A stretch of DNA of 18,512 nucleotides from the NCBI GenBank assembly GCA_964578345.1, contig CAZOCP010000014.1, positions 1 to 18,512 of the forward strand, written 5' to 3'. The DNA is from VGKP01 sp964578345. Lineage in GTDB: Archaea; Nanobdellota; Nanobdellia; Pacearchaeales; GW2011-AR1. Shown one piece after another: positions 11,971 through 18,512 of this stretch; position 1 is the stretch's first letter, and each line of letters starts with the position of its first letter. Position numbers and translations under genes: made by a program. The notes below the pieces were generated by a model. The model worked only from the letters and a program-made list of their open reading frames with translations, did no database searches and was not told the DNA's origin.

Positions 11971-12381
11971 TTATCCTGTAGAATTACTGGAATTAGTTGC
12001 TATACACTGTCCGTTTGAACAGCCATTCGTACAAGAAGCATAAATTCTATCTTCATTAGAACTCACACAAACTGCACTACAGGTTCCAGGAAACTGGCAT
12101 GCATAATTTGTCCAAGTTTTATGTACCTTTCCATCTGTTCCACAATAAGGATTTCCGCTCCATCCTGATGTTCCACATTGCGATGCTGAACTGCAAGCAA
12201 CAGGCAGATTCTCATCTACAAGTTTGTTACAATTATTATCCTTGCCATCACAAACTTCAGGATTTTTCTTACATTGGCCAGAACTCACAGCACTTCCTGT
12301 CCCAGAAAATGTTACTCCAAAATAAACCAAAAGAAGAAGTACAACAATAACACCAATATACACCCAGATAGTATTTTTCAT
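11971..12381 (-). CDS. Cysteine-rich secreted or membrane-anchored protein with MopE-type metal-binding motif
   Basis: A 136-residue protein from ATG 12381. Residues 4-24 are a hydrophobic signal or anchor (WVYIGVIVVLLLLVYFGV), followed by an exported part with 12 cysteines, consistent with six disulfides. The segment EVCDGKDNNCNKLVDENL is the acidic CDG-x-DN-x-C motif of the MopE-like putative metal-binding family, usually a calcium or metal site in surface proteins. Later parts have CGTDGKVHKTW and repeated C-x2/3-C pairs, and the tail is Ser/Asn-rich. An upstream in-frame GTG lies inside the ribosome-binding site, so the ATG is the better start. A 15-base palindrome overlaps the promoter. 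Likely surface-exposed; role unknown. Confidence 0.75.
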   Translation of the reverse strand: MKNTIWVYIGVIVVLLLLVYFGVTFSGTGSAVSSGQCKKNPEVCDGKDNNCNKLVDENLPVACSSASQCGTSGWSGNPYCGTDGKVHKTWTNYACQFPGTCSAVCVSSNEDRIYASCTNGCSNGQCIATNSSNSTG

Positions 12382-12384
12382 ATA

Positions 12385-12391
12385 CACCTCC
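12385..12391 (-). promoter_or_regulatory. Ribosome-binding site of the cysteine-rich protein gene
   Basis: GGAGGTG on the minus strand, with its GGAGG core five bases from ATG 12381, decides the start over the GTG two codons upstream. Confidence 0.65.
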
Positions 12392-12402
12392 GATATACTT
12401 TC

Positions 12403-12417
12403 ATAGCATTATGCTAT
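12403..12417. promoter_or_regulatory. Perfect palindrome overlapping the promoter (operator candidate)
   Basis: ATAGCAT-T-ATGCTAT is a perfect 7-bp inverted repeat with a one-base centre. It lies between the ribosome-binding site and the minus-strand TATA element (about 12415-12423, TTTAAATA), where a bound dimeric regulator would block initiation of the cysteine-rich protein gene. Confidence 0.45.
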
Positions 12418-12470
12418 TTAAACTTTGCTTTTTCCGGTTTTGTAACGTTAAAAGAACTTCTATTAGAAAT

Positions 12471-12480
12471 GTATAAAAGG
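12471..12480 (+). promoter_or_regulatory. TATA box of the isoleucyl-tRNA synthetase gene
   Basis: GTATAAAAGG is centred about 26 nt before ATG 12501, and no ribosome-binding site is present, so the mRNA is probably leaderless. Confidence 0.6.
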
Positions 12481-12500
12481 ATATAATTAGACAATGTTGT

Positions 12501-15299
12501 ATGGACAAACGAAATTTGGAAGAACAAGAAATTCTCAATTTTTGGAAAGAAAAAAAGATTTATGAGAAGTCCAGAAAAAATAATTCAAGGGGCAGAAAGT
12601 TTTATATGGTTGATGGCCCACCTTACGCAACAGGATATATCCATTTAGGAACTGCGTTAAATAAAACATTAAAAGATATTGCGATGCGATCGCGGCGCAT
12701 GCAGAGATTTAATGTTTTAGACAGACCAGGATATGATACACATGGTATACCTATAGAACTTCAAATTGAAAAAGAGATAGGATTAACTTCTAAGAAAGAT
12801 ATAGAAAAATATGGAATAGACAACTTTACAGAAAAATGCAGAGATTTTGCGACGAAGTTTGTTAGAATTATGAATGATGAATTTAAAAATTTAGGGGTTT
12901 GGATGGACTGGGATAATCCCTATTTAACTTTGTCTGATAAATATATGGAGAAAGTCTGGGGTGTTTTGAAAGAAGCAGATAAAAAAAACTTGATATATTT
13001 AGGCAAATATCCTGTGCATGTCTGCCCGAGATGTGAAACGGTAGTGTCTTATAATGAGATAGAATATGGAAAACAAAAAGATACTTCAATTATTGTTAAA
13101 TTTCCTTTGGAAGGAGAAAAGAATACTTTCCTGCTAATATGGACTACTACTCCATGGACTCTGCCTGCAAATACTGGAGTAATGGCGAATCCTGCTGAGA
13201 TTTATCAAAAAATTGAGCTCAGCAATGGAGAGAAATGGATTTTAGCTAAAGATAGGGTAATTGAATTGATGTCAAAACTTGAACTTGGATTCAGCATCAA
13301 AGATGAATTTTTAGGAAAATATATGGAGGGATGGAAATACTTAAATCCCTTAAAAGAAAATCTTAATATGAATATTAAAAAAGGATATATTGTTGTTTTG
13401 TCTGCAAGATACGTCAATACTCATGAAGGCACTGGTTTAGTGCACTGTGCGCCGGGGCATGGAAAAGAAGACTATGAAGTTGGAAGAGAATATGGACTTG
13501 ACAATCCTTCTCCTGTTTTAACAAATGGCATAATGACGAGTGAAGCAGGTAAATATTCTGGAAAGAAAGCGAAAATTGCAGACGCAGAAATTATTGAAGA
13601 CCTTAAAAAAGAGAAAGCTCTTATTACTTCATTTGCTTATGAGCATGAATACCCTTTATGCTGGAGAGACAAATCCCCTCTTCTTATGATTTCTCAACCT
13701 CAGTGGTTTTTAAAGATCTCAGAAATACAAAAAAAACTCTTGAAAGATAATAAAGAAACGAATTGGATACCCAAGTGGGCCCAGCTTAGAATGAATGGCT
13801 GGTTAGAAGGAATCGGAGATTGGCCAATCTCCCGCCAGAGATACTGGGGAACTCCCTTACCTATATGGTATGATCCAGAAACTGGGGAGAAAATAGTTGT
13901 GGGGAGCATTGCTGAACTTAAGAAAAAATCGGGAAAAAATAAAATTAACATGCATAAACCAGGTATTGACGAGATTGAGATTATTGGAAAATCTGGAAAA
14001 ATACTAAAGAGAGTTCTGGAAGTTTTAGATGTGTGGCTTGATGCCGGCGTTGCTAGCTGGGCCATAATGGAATCTGAAAAGCAGATTAAGAAATTCTGGC
14101 CTGCTGATTTAAATATTGAGGGAAAAGACCAGATTAGAGGATGGTGGAATTCTCAGCTCATATTATCTGAAATTATGTTTGGAAAAAAACCTTTTAAGAA
14201 TGTCATGATGCATGGCATGATTCTTGATATAAGCAAGAAAAAAATGTCAAAATCTTCAGGCAATGTAACGACGCCTGCAGAGATTATTGAAAAATACGGC
14301 AGAGATGTACTTAGATATTACTGCGCCAAGCTATCTAAAGGAGAAGATCTATTATTGGATGAGAAGGAATTTTTAGAAATTGACAAGTTTTTTACAATTA
14401 TTTATAATATTAATTCTTTTATAAACCAGATTGATAATGAAAAAAATAAAAATAATATAGAAGACAAATGGATTGTTTCCAGATATAATTCTGTTATTAG
14501 AGATTCCATGAGGGCATATAATTCCTATAGATTTCCAGAGGTTACACAGATTTTGGAGAACTTTATTTTTCATGATTTAAGCAAGACATATATCCAGATA
14601 ATCAGGGAGCGTTCTTATGAAGCGAAAAAAATACTCAGTGAGATGTTTACTGGTGTTTTACAGATTCTTGCACCAATTTCCCCTTTCTTCACAGAGAGAT
14701 TGTGGCAGGAAATACGTGCAAAAAATAAAGCCCGAGAGGAGTCCATTCATCTCAGCGTTTTTCCTTCGTTAAATGAAAGAAAAATAGATGATAAACTTGA
14801 AAGAGAATTTGAACTTGCACTTAAAATAATTGAGTTAGGGCTGTCTGAAAGAGATAAGCTTAAGATAGGATTGAGATGGCCATTATCAAAGGCTAGTGTT
14901 TTGAGCAAAAATATTTTGTCCAGAGATTTACAAGAAATAATTAAAAGGCAGTTAAATATAAAAAAAATTACGATGAAAAAAGGCGAAAAATTAATAGTGG
15001 AAATAGATGGAGCGCAGACATATGAACTACTTGCTGAAGGCTTTGCAAGAGAACTTACTAGAAATATTCAAGCAGAGAGAAAAAAATCAGGTCTAGTAAA
15101 AAATGATTTTATTTATTTAAAAATAGCATGTGATGGCGAATTAAAAAAAATGCTGACGCCCCATATTAATTTTTTATTGGATAGGACCAATTCTAAAAAT
15201 ATTTATTTTGTCGATGATAAAGAGATTAATTCCCCTAAAATATTTATGATAAAAGATAGAAAAATATTCATAAATTTCTCAAAAACTGTAAAAGAGTAA
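12501..15299 (+). CDS. ileS: Isoleucyl-tRNA synthetase
   Basis: A 932-residue class Ia synthetase that charges tRNA-Ile. The HIGH motif is present as HLGT (48-51, in DGPPYATGYIHLGTALNKT), and GYDTHGIPIE follows. The CP1 editing domain contains LIWTTTPWTLPANTG and HCAPGHGKEDYEVG, which would remove mischarged valine. A CPRC pair near residue 175 may bind zinc. The second catalytic motif KMSKS is intact at 581-585. The anticodon-binding helical domain runs from about 650 on. The protein is shorter than many archaeal IleRS proteins (roughly 1000 residues or more), mainly at the C-terminus. It is monocistronic, with its own promoter and a separate promoter for the next gene. Confidence 0.95.
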   Translation: MDKRNLEEQEILNFWKEKKIYEKSRKNNSRGRKFYMVDGPPYATGYIHLGTALNKTLKDIAMRSRRMQRFNVLDRPGYDTHGIPIELQIEKEIGLTSKKDIEKYGIDNFTEKCRDFATKFVRIMNDEFKNLGVWMDWDNPYLTLSDKYMEKVWGVLKEADKKNLIYLGKYPVHVCPRCETVVSYNEIEYGKQKDTSIIVKFPLEGEKNTFLLIWTTTPWTLPANTGVMANPAEIYQKIELSNGEKWILAKDRVIELMSKLELGFSIKDEFLGKYMEGWKYLNPLKENLNMNIKKGYIVVLSARYVNTHEGTGLVHCAPGHGKEDYEVGREYGLDNPSPVLTNGIMTSEAGKYSGKKAKIADAEIIEDLKKEKALITSFAYEHEYPLCWRDKSPLLMISQPQWFLKISEIQKKLLKDNKETNWIPKWAQLRMNGWLEGIGDWPISRQRYWGTPLPIWYDPETGEKIVVGSIAELKKKSGKNKINMHKPGIDEIEIIGKSGKILKRVLEVLDVWLDAGVASWAIMESEKQIKKFWPADLNIEGKDQIRGWWNSQLILSEIMFGKKPFKNVMMHGMILDISKKKMSKSSGNVTTPAEIIEKYGRDVLRYYCAKLSKGEDLLLDEKEFLEIDKFFTIIYNINSFINQIDNEKNKNNIEDKWIVSRYNSVIRDSMRAYNSYRFPEVTQILENFIFHDLSKTYIQIIRERSYEAKKILSEMFTGVLQILAPISPFFTERLWQEIRAKNKAREESIHLSVFPSLNERKIDDKLEREFELALKIIELGLSERDKLKIGLRWPLSKASVLSKNILSRDLQEIIKRQLNIKKITMKKGEKLIVEIDGAQTYELLAEGFARELTRNIQAERKKSGLVKNDFIYLKIACDGELKKMLTPHINFLLDRTNSKNIYFVDDKEINSPKIFMIKDRKIFINFSKTVKE

Positions 15300-15333
15300 A
15301 ATTACAAAGATTTAAATACTAGTTCTATATTAT

Positions 15334-15343
15334 GTATAAAAGA
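15334..15343 (+). promoter_or_regulatory. TATA box of the TrmB-family regulator
   Basis: GTATAAAAGA is centred about 27 nt before ATG 15366. The same GTATAAAAG core occurs before ileS at 12471. Confidence 0.55.
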
Positions 15344-15365
15344 AGGTGATGGTTTTAAATATATA

Positions 15366-16199
15366 ATGATCATAAAGGATGAATTTTTAAGCAGATTAAG
15401 AAAGATTTTTGACTTGAATATGTACGAAGCCAAGGTTTGGACTGCTCTTTTATCGCGTGGAGTTTCTACGGCTGGTGAATTAAGCAATATTTCTGATGTT
15501 CCGCGCAGCAGAACATATGATATTTTAGAATCTTTAGAGAAAAAGGGGTTTATTGTAATGAAAATAGGAAAGCCGATAAAGTTTGTTGCGTTGAAGCCTG
15601 AAGAAGTTGTCGAGAGAGTAAAGAAGAACTTGATGATTAATGCCCATGAAAAAAGCAAACGTTTAGAAAAATTAAGAGGTGATGAGGTTCTGAGTGAGTT
15701 AAATTCCTTATTTGTGAATGGTGTAAAGTTTGTTGAGCCTTCTGATTTATCTGGAAGTTTAAGAGGCAGGCAAAATATGTATAATCACTTAGATATGCTG
15801 ATTCGTTCGGCAGAAAAGACTATTACTCTAGTAACAACTTCCGATGGGTTGAATCGTAAGATGGAAGTACTGCTTCCTGCTCTTGAAAAAGCAAAAAAAA
15901 GAGGAGTTTCTATTAGAGTAGCTGCTCCAATAACTTCTGAAAATGTTAAAATAGCAAGAGATATATCTAAGGTTGCAGAAGTAAGGGATCTGAGCGGTAC
16001 TGCAATGAATGGAAGGTTTGCAATAATTGATTCTGAAGGATTGATGTTTATGCTATTAGACGATAAGACTGTTCATCCTAATTATGATGTTGCTGTGTGG
16101 CTTTCTACTCAGTATTTTGCGCAAACGATGGAGCAGATGTTTGAAGCTGCCTGGAAAGAATTTACTCCGTTAAGCAAAGTTATGGTAAAGGTAAAATAA
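15366..16199 (+). CDS. TrmB-family transcriptional regulator
   Basis: A 277-residue archaeal regulator. Residues 10-80 are the TrmB winged helix: LNMYEAKVWTALLSRGVSTA, GELSNISDVPRSRTYDILES, then LEKKGFIVMKIGKPIKFVAL. A linker helix (about 80-118) may dimerise. Residues 120-270 form a phospholipase-D-like alpha/beta domain (MLIRSAEKTITLVTTSDGLN, ALEKAKKRGVSIRVAAPIT, GRFAIIDSEGLMFMLLDD) without clear HxK catalytic motifs, which fits ligand sensing rather than catalysis. The sugar-binding extension of Thermococcus TrmB is absent. No sugar genes are nearby, so the regulon is unknown. The ATG is supported by TATA spacing. Confidence 0.85.
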   Translation: MIIKDEFLSRLRKIFDLNMYEAKVWTALLSRGVSTAGELSNISDVPRSRTYDILESLEKKGFIVMKIGKPIKFVALKPEEVVERVKKNLMINAHEKSKRLEKLRGDEVLSELNSLFVNGVKFVEPSDLSGSLRGRQNMYNHLDMLIRSAEKTITLVTTSDGLNRKMEVLLPALEKAKKRGVSIRVAAPITSENVKIARDISKVAEVRDLSGTAMNGRFAIIDSEGLMFMLLDDKTVHPNYDVAVWLSTQYFAQTMEQMFEAAWKEFTPLSKVMVKVK

Positions 16200-16233
16200 A
16201 AACTGTTATTTATATAGAAAGTTTTCTGGTTTG

Positions 16234-16635
16234 TTATATAGAAGAATAAACTGCGGCTTTAACGTCAGGAATCGAAGATTTCTGAGCGCACCCAAGAACT
16301 AAAAGTTCTTTACCATCATCCCATTTAATTATCTCAATAAATTTATCAATATTTAACCATTCATATTTTGAATGTTCTTCATTTAATGTAATCTTATCAA
16401 ATTTTATAAAAGAGACAAAATTATATTCTTCACAAACTTCATCCCTATAATTATATATAGAGCCCCAATTTAATGGAAAAATTTCCTCTACTGCAAATCC
16501 TGTTTCTTCCTTAATCTCTCTTGAAACAGCTTCTTCATAATCCTCATTTTCCTCAACACCCCAGTTACTACAAACCATCCCCGTCCTAATGTTTTGGATG
16601 TGGCTCGCTATAAAGAGCCAATATCTTTTTTCCAT
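16234..16635 (-). CDS. Small Nudix hydrolase-like protein
   Basis: A 133-residue protein from ATG 16635; the frame also reaches a TTG two codons upstream. The Nudix box appears as NWGVEENEDYEEAVSREIKE followed by ETGF, keeping the metal-binding REIKEE and final G. The first box glycine (G-x5-E-x7-RE) is replaced by W when aligned from the RE end. The N-terminus has only about 26 residues before the box, so the usual first strands are short. Later strands (YNFVSFIKFD, YEWLNIDKF) complete the fold. Nudix enzymes split nucleoside diphosphates linked to another group; the substrate is not predictable. It shares strand with the larger kinase-Nudix gene, with a small plus-strand ORF between. Confidence 0.8.
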   Translation of the reverse strand: MEKRYWLFIASHIQNIRTGMVCSNWGVEENEDYEEAVSREIKEETGFAVEEIFPLNWGSIYNYRDEVCEEYNFVSFIKFDKITLNEEHSKYEWLNIDKFIEIIKWDDGKELLVLGCAQKSSIPDVKAAVYSSI

Positions 16636-16641
16636 GAACAA

Positions 16642-16765
16642 TAAAAGTTAATATTTTCCTTTGCATTTTATTATAAATAATTACTAATTTTTAAGTCCTT
16701 CTAAAATAAATATTGGAACTGCTGAAGGTTCTTCAGTCTGAGAAAAGCCTTGTTTGGAGATTCAA
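16642..16765. promoter_or_regulatory. Promoter region of the small Nudix gene plus a short hairpin
   Basis: A minus-strand TATA-like ATTTATAA at about 16671-16678 could serve the Nudix gene with a short leader. CTGAAG-GTT-CTTCAG (about 16721-16735) is a 6-bp hairpin of unknown role just upstream of the 50-aa ORF. Confidence 0.35.
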
Positions 16766-16918
16766 ATGAATAAGGAGATTAAAAAAATCTTGAAGAAGTT
16801 CATACTTTCTTTCAAGCATCGAAAATTGTGTTTTGGGGAATTTTTAGTTGGAAGTTTTGTTTATGCAGATGAAAACAGACAACTCTATGAAAGATTACTT
16901 GACTTGCCTTTTAACTAA
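16766..16918 (+). CDS. Possible 50-aa basic ORF
   Basis: ATG 16766 is preceded by GGAG at a workable distance and opens a frame beginning MNKEIKKILKKFILSFKHRK and ending ENRQLYERLLDLPFN. It has a basic amphipathic helix at the start and a central hydrophobic piece LCFGEFLVGSFVYA. It converges on and overlaps by 24 bases the end of the kinase-Nudix gene. No family is recognised. The composition looks protein-like, but the length allows chance. Confidence 0.35.
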   Translation: MNKEIKKILKKFILSFKHRKLCFGEFLVGSFVYADENRQLYERLLDLPFN

Positions 16919-18043
16919 AAGCGCTTTTTCAATCATAGCTTTCCCAGTATTGCCCCACGGACAATATTTAAGGAAATCTTTTGGATTAATAAATTTTCTT
17001 TTTGGTATGATTCCATAAGCAGGATCTTTTGTTTGAGGAAGAATTTTTTTAACAGCTGCAAAATACCTTAATTGTTGATGATCTGAATTCGGTTTATCAA
17101 GAAAGACAGCATTTTGATATCCTAAAGGAATTATTTTTTCTATTTCTATATCTGCCTCTTCTAAAACCTCTCTCTTTAAAGTTTCTTCAAAAGATCTATC
17201 CTCAGATTCAGGACCGCCGCCTGGAGGACCCCATCTTCCCTTTTTTATGCTAACTAAAAGAATTTGGTCTTTTTTGTTAAAGATTATTCCATAAGCTTGG
17301 GTTATATTCTTGAGTTTAGCGAAGTTTGTTTCGTCATGCCACGTTAGTCCGACTTTTCTTCCTTCATATTCAATTATGTCTTTTATTATTCTCCTATCCC
17401 AATGTTTCTCTAAATTTCTTGTAGACCTCCTTTTCTTAGCTTCTTTTAGAAAATATTCCAAAAATTTTTGATTTACTCCTCGTTTAATTGGTTTTTCTTT
17501 TATATTTCTTATAATCTCCTCCGCAATTTCATCAGGATTTTTGCCTTTTGTATAAAAAACAAAATCACATAATTCCTTAAATAAAAGAGGGAATTTTTTA
17601 TAATCTTTTTTGGTTTTAGCTAACAATTCTTTTTTGTCTGTATTTTTAAAATGTGTCCTTCTTTTTTCCCTTTCAAAAAGAAATTTAACAGATTCTTTAA
17701 TGTTTTTGGAGAACAGTAATCCTACGATAATAGAATTGTCTTTAGCAATTTTTCTTACTCTTTGGCTCGCTTTGGCATATTTTTTTGAACTAACAGCTCC
17801 GCCTGATAAATCAAAAACAAAATTATCTTTTTTGTAAACTTCCCTTACTAGCCCATATGAGCTCTCTTTTATGAATTTTCCAATTATTCCTGATTTAATT
17901 GCTTTATCCAAACCACCATATTTTTTCAGATGTTTTTCTCCAATTTCATCTGAAGAATAATATCTTAAATTTAACTTCCTTGCGACTATCTTTGAAACGG
18001 TCGTTTTTCCTATTGATCTAGGGCCAGTTATTGTGATCCTCAT
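16895..18043 (-). CDS. P-loop kinase-like / Nudix domain fusion protein
   Basis: A 382-residue two-domain protein. Residues 1-183 are a P-loop NTPase of the shikimate/adenylate-kinase type: Walker A GPRSIGKTT (7-15), LNLRYYSSDEIGE (25-37) resembling the shikimate-kinase acceptor loop, FDLSGGAV (77-84), and a lid-like basic region FEREKRRTH (123-131). Residues 190-245 are a basic linker. Residues 247-375 are a Nudix domain with GRWGPPGGGPESEDRSFEET (269-288) followed by LKREVLEEADI (289-299). The metal-binding REVLEE is kept, but the upstream box glutamate aligns to R283 and the box glycine after EE is D298. Shared substrates such as a phosphorylated small molecule or nucleotide are plausible. 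The start is set by the Walker A N-terminus, with a TATA-like TTAAATTA about 27 nt upstream. Confidence 0.75.
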   Translation of the reverse strand: MRITITGPRSIGKTTVSKIVARKLNLRYYSSDEIGEKHLKKYGGLDKAIKSGIIGKFIKESSYGLVREVYKKDNFVFDLSGGAVSSKKYAKASQRVRKIAKDNSIIVGLLFSKNIKESVKFLFEREKRRTHFKNTDKKELLAKTKKDYKKFPLLFKELCDFVFYTKGKNPDEIAEEIIRNIKEKPIKRGVNQKFLEYFLKEAKKRRSTRNLEKHWDRRIIKDIIEYEGRKVGLTWHDETNFAKLKNITQAYGIIFNKKDQILLVSIKKGRWGPPGGGPESEDRSFEETLKREVLEEADIEIEKIIPLGYQNAVFLDKPNSDHQQLRYFAAVKKILPQTKDPAYGIIPKRKFINPKDFLKYCPWGNTGKAMIEKALLVKRQVK

Positions 18044-18080
18044 TTTCTTACAAGGGTCATCTTGACTTAAATTACTTTCG

Positions 18081-18375
18081 TTATGTTTTACTCAACTTAA
18101 TCAAATCCAACCATCTATTCTTTCCTAATTCCAAATCAGGAATAGCTAATTCATAAGGACAGCAACCTATTCCTTGATGTCTTCTTATGAAATTATAATA
18201 AATCTCATAATCTTTCATAATTGTAGAAGCAGATCCTATACAACCATGAAAACCACGCATAACTTTTGTTCTTTCTCTAATAGAGTTGTGTAATCTTTCA
18301 ATGGAATGATTAAAACCTCTTTTAGAAGCAATAACAATATTATGAATAATTGAGCTTTTGTTTATAAGACAAATG
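18081..18375 (-). pseudogene. C-terminal part of a second DDE transposase (truncated)
   Basis: The open minus frame encodes SIIHNIVIASKRGFNHSIER, LHNSIRERTKVMRGFHG, then MKDYEIYYNFIRRHQG and PYELAIPDLELGKNRWLDLI before the stop at 18081. The ERLHNSIRERTKVMRGF segment contains the final acidic catalytic residue of DDE transposases (the E of IER). The frame stays open to about 18420, but the part beyond ~18375 (containing KFCCGQFCICLINK) does not look like the same protein, so the catalytic N-terminal half is missing. It is the same family as the remnant at 5172 but a diverged copy. It lies 37 bases upstream of the kinase-Nudix gene start. No inverted repeat matching 3091-3114 was found beside it. 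Confidence 0.7.
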
Positions 18376-18512
18376 CAAAATTGACCACAACAAAATTTAA
18401 AAACCTTGCTTTCCTTAAATTAAATATGGGATTAATTGATAAGATTAAAAATACGCGTGTAATATCCACTATTAATCTTCACTCGATTATTTAAGTTGCT
18501 CATTGTTTTTAT
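18376..18512. other. Right-edge sequence with a possible gene start
   Basis: A TATA-like AAATTTAAAAA (about 18393-18403) precedes ATG 18426 by about 28 nt, but the frame (MGLIDKIKNTRVISTINLHS and two more residues) stops after 22 codons at 18494. It could be a broken gene or chance. Nothing else is recognisable. Confidence 0.2.

Noticed and set aside
12274..12486. Plus-strand 70-codon open frame before ileS
   Set aside because: It is antisense to the cysteine-rich protein gene and runs through the ileS promoter; its composition is not protein-like.
13700..14065. Minus-strand 121-codon open frame
   Set aside because: It is a shadow of the isoleucyl-tRNA synthetase gene.
15302..15658. Minus-strand 118-codon open frame
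   Set aside because: It is antisense to the start of the TrmB-family gene, whose domain content is clear.
18426..18494. A 22-codon ORF near the right edge as a real gene
   Set aside because: It has a TATA-like sequence at good spacing but stops after 22 codons and matches nothing recognisable. It is kept only as a note on the edge sequence.

Overview
The window looks like a piece of an AT-rich genome of a small-celled archaeon of the DPANN type (Woesearchaeota/Pacearchaeota-like). The reasons are a hypusine-containing aIF5A next to ribosomal protein L40e, stand-alone Kae1, a TrmB-family regulator, tightly packed short genes, and many genes whose ATG lies about 25-28 nt downstream of a TATA box, as expected for leaderless archaeal transcripts. 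The lineage is an inference from gene content; there is no rRNA here.

Layout. 1-1590: the end of an unknown gene, then a fused orotate phosphoribosyltransferase/OMP decarboxylase (UMP synthase) on the minus strand. 1640-5590 is accessory DNA. It holds the C-terminal scrap of a class II aminoacyl-tRNA-synthetase-like gene, a small gene interrupted by a highly structured repeat (copy A), an intact S66 (MccF/LD-carboxypeptidase-like) peptidase, and a 2.49-kb unit bounded by 24-bp inverted repeats and a 9-bp target duplication. That unit carries an ABC exporter, a zinc-ribbon miniprotein, a tiny acidic ORF and only the tail of a transposase. 5594-9800 is core: aIF5A, L40e and a site-2 protease in one operon, a divergent pair (CARF-like miniprotein and winged-helix regulator) sharing one TATA box, a quiet gap, and Kae1. 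9880-11600 holds small genes: a 40-aa basic protein, a DUF192 protein with a 62-aa helical protein, then divergently a pterin-dehydratase-like protein, a two-CBS protein and a membrane protein. 11601-11941 is a longer copy (B) of the structured repeat. 11970-16200 has a cysteine-rich secreted protein, isoleucyl-tRNA synthetase and a TrmB regulator. 16230-18512 has a Nudix protein, a 50-aa ORF, a P-loop kinase/Nudix fusion and a second decayed transposase.

The most unusual content is (1) the two-locus family of structured repeats, built from units with an outer stem, two hairpins and conserved joining segments, showing paired base changes in the stems and UNCG-type loops; (2) the inverted-repeat-bounded ABC-exporter cassette that has lost its transposase; (3) the synthetase remnant/small ORF/S66 peptidase run; and (4) two divergent promoters in which one central TATA box appears to serve leaderless genes on both strands. 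No tRNA, rRNA or CRISPR array was seen.
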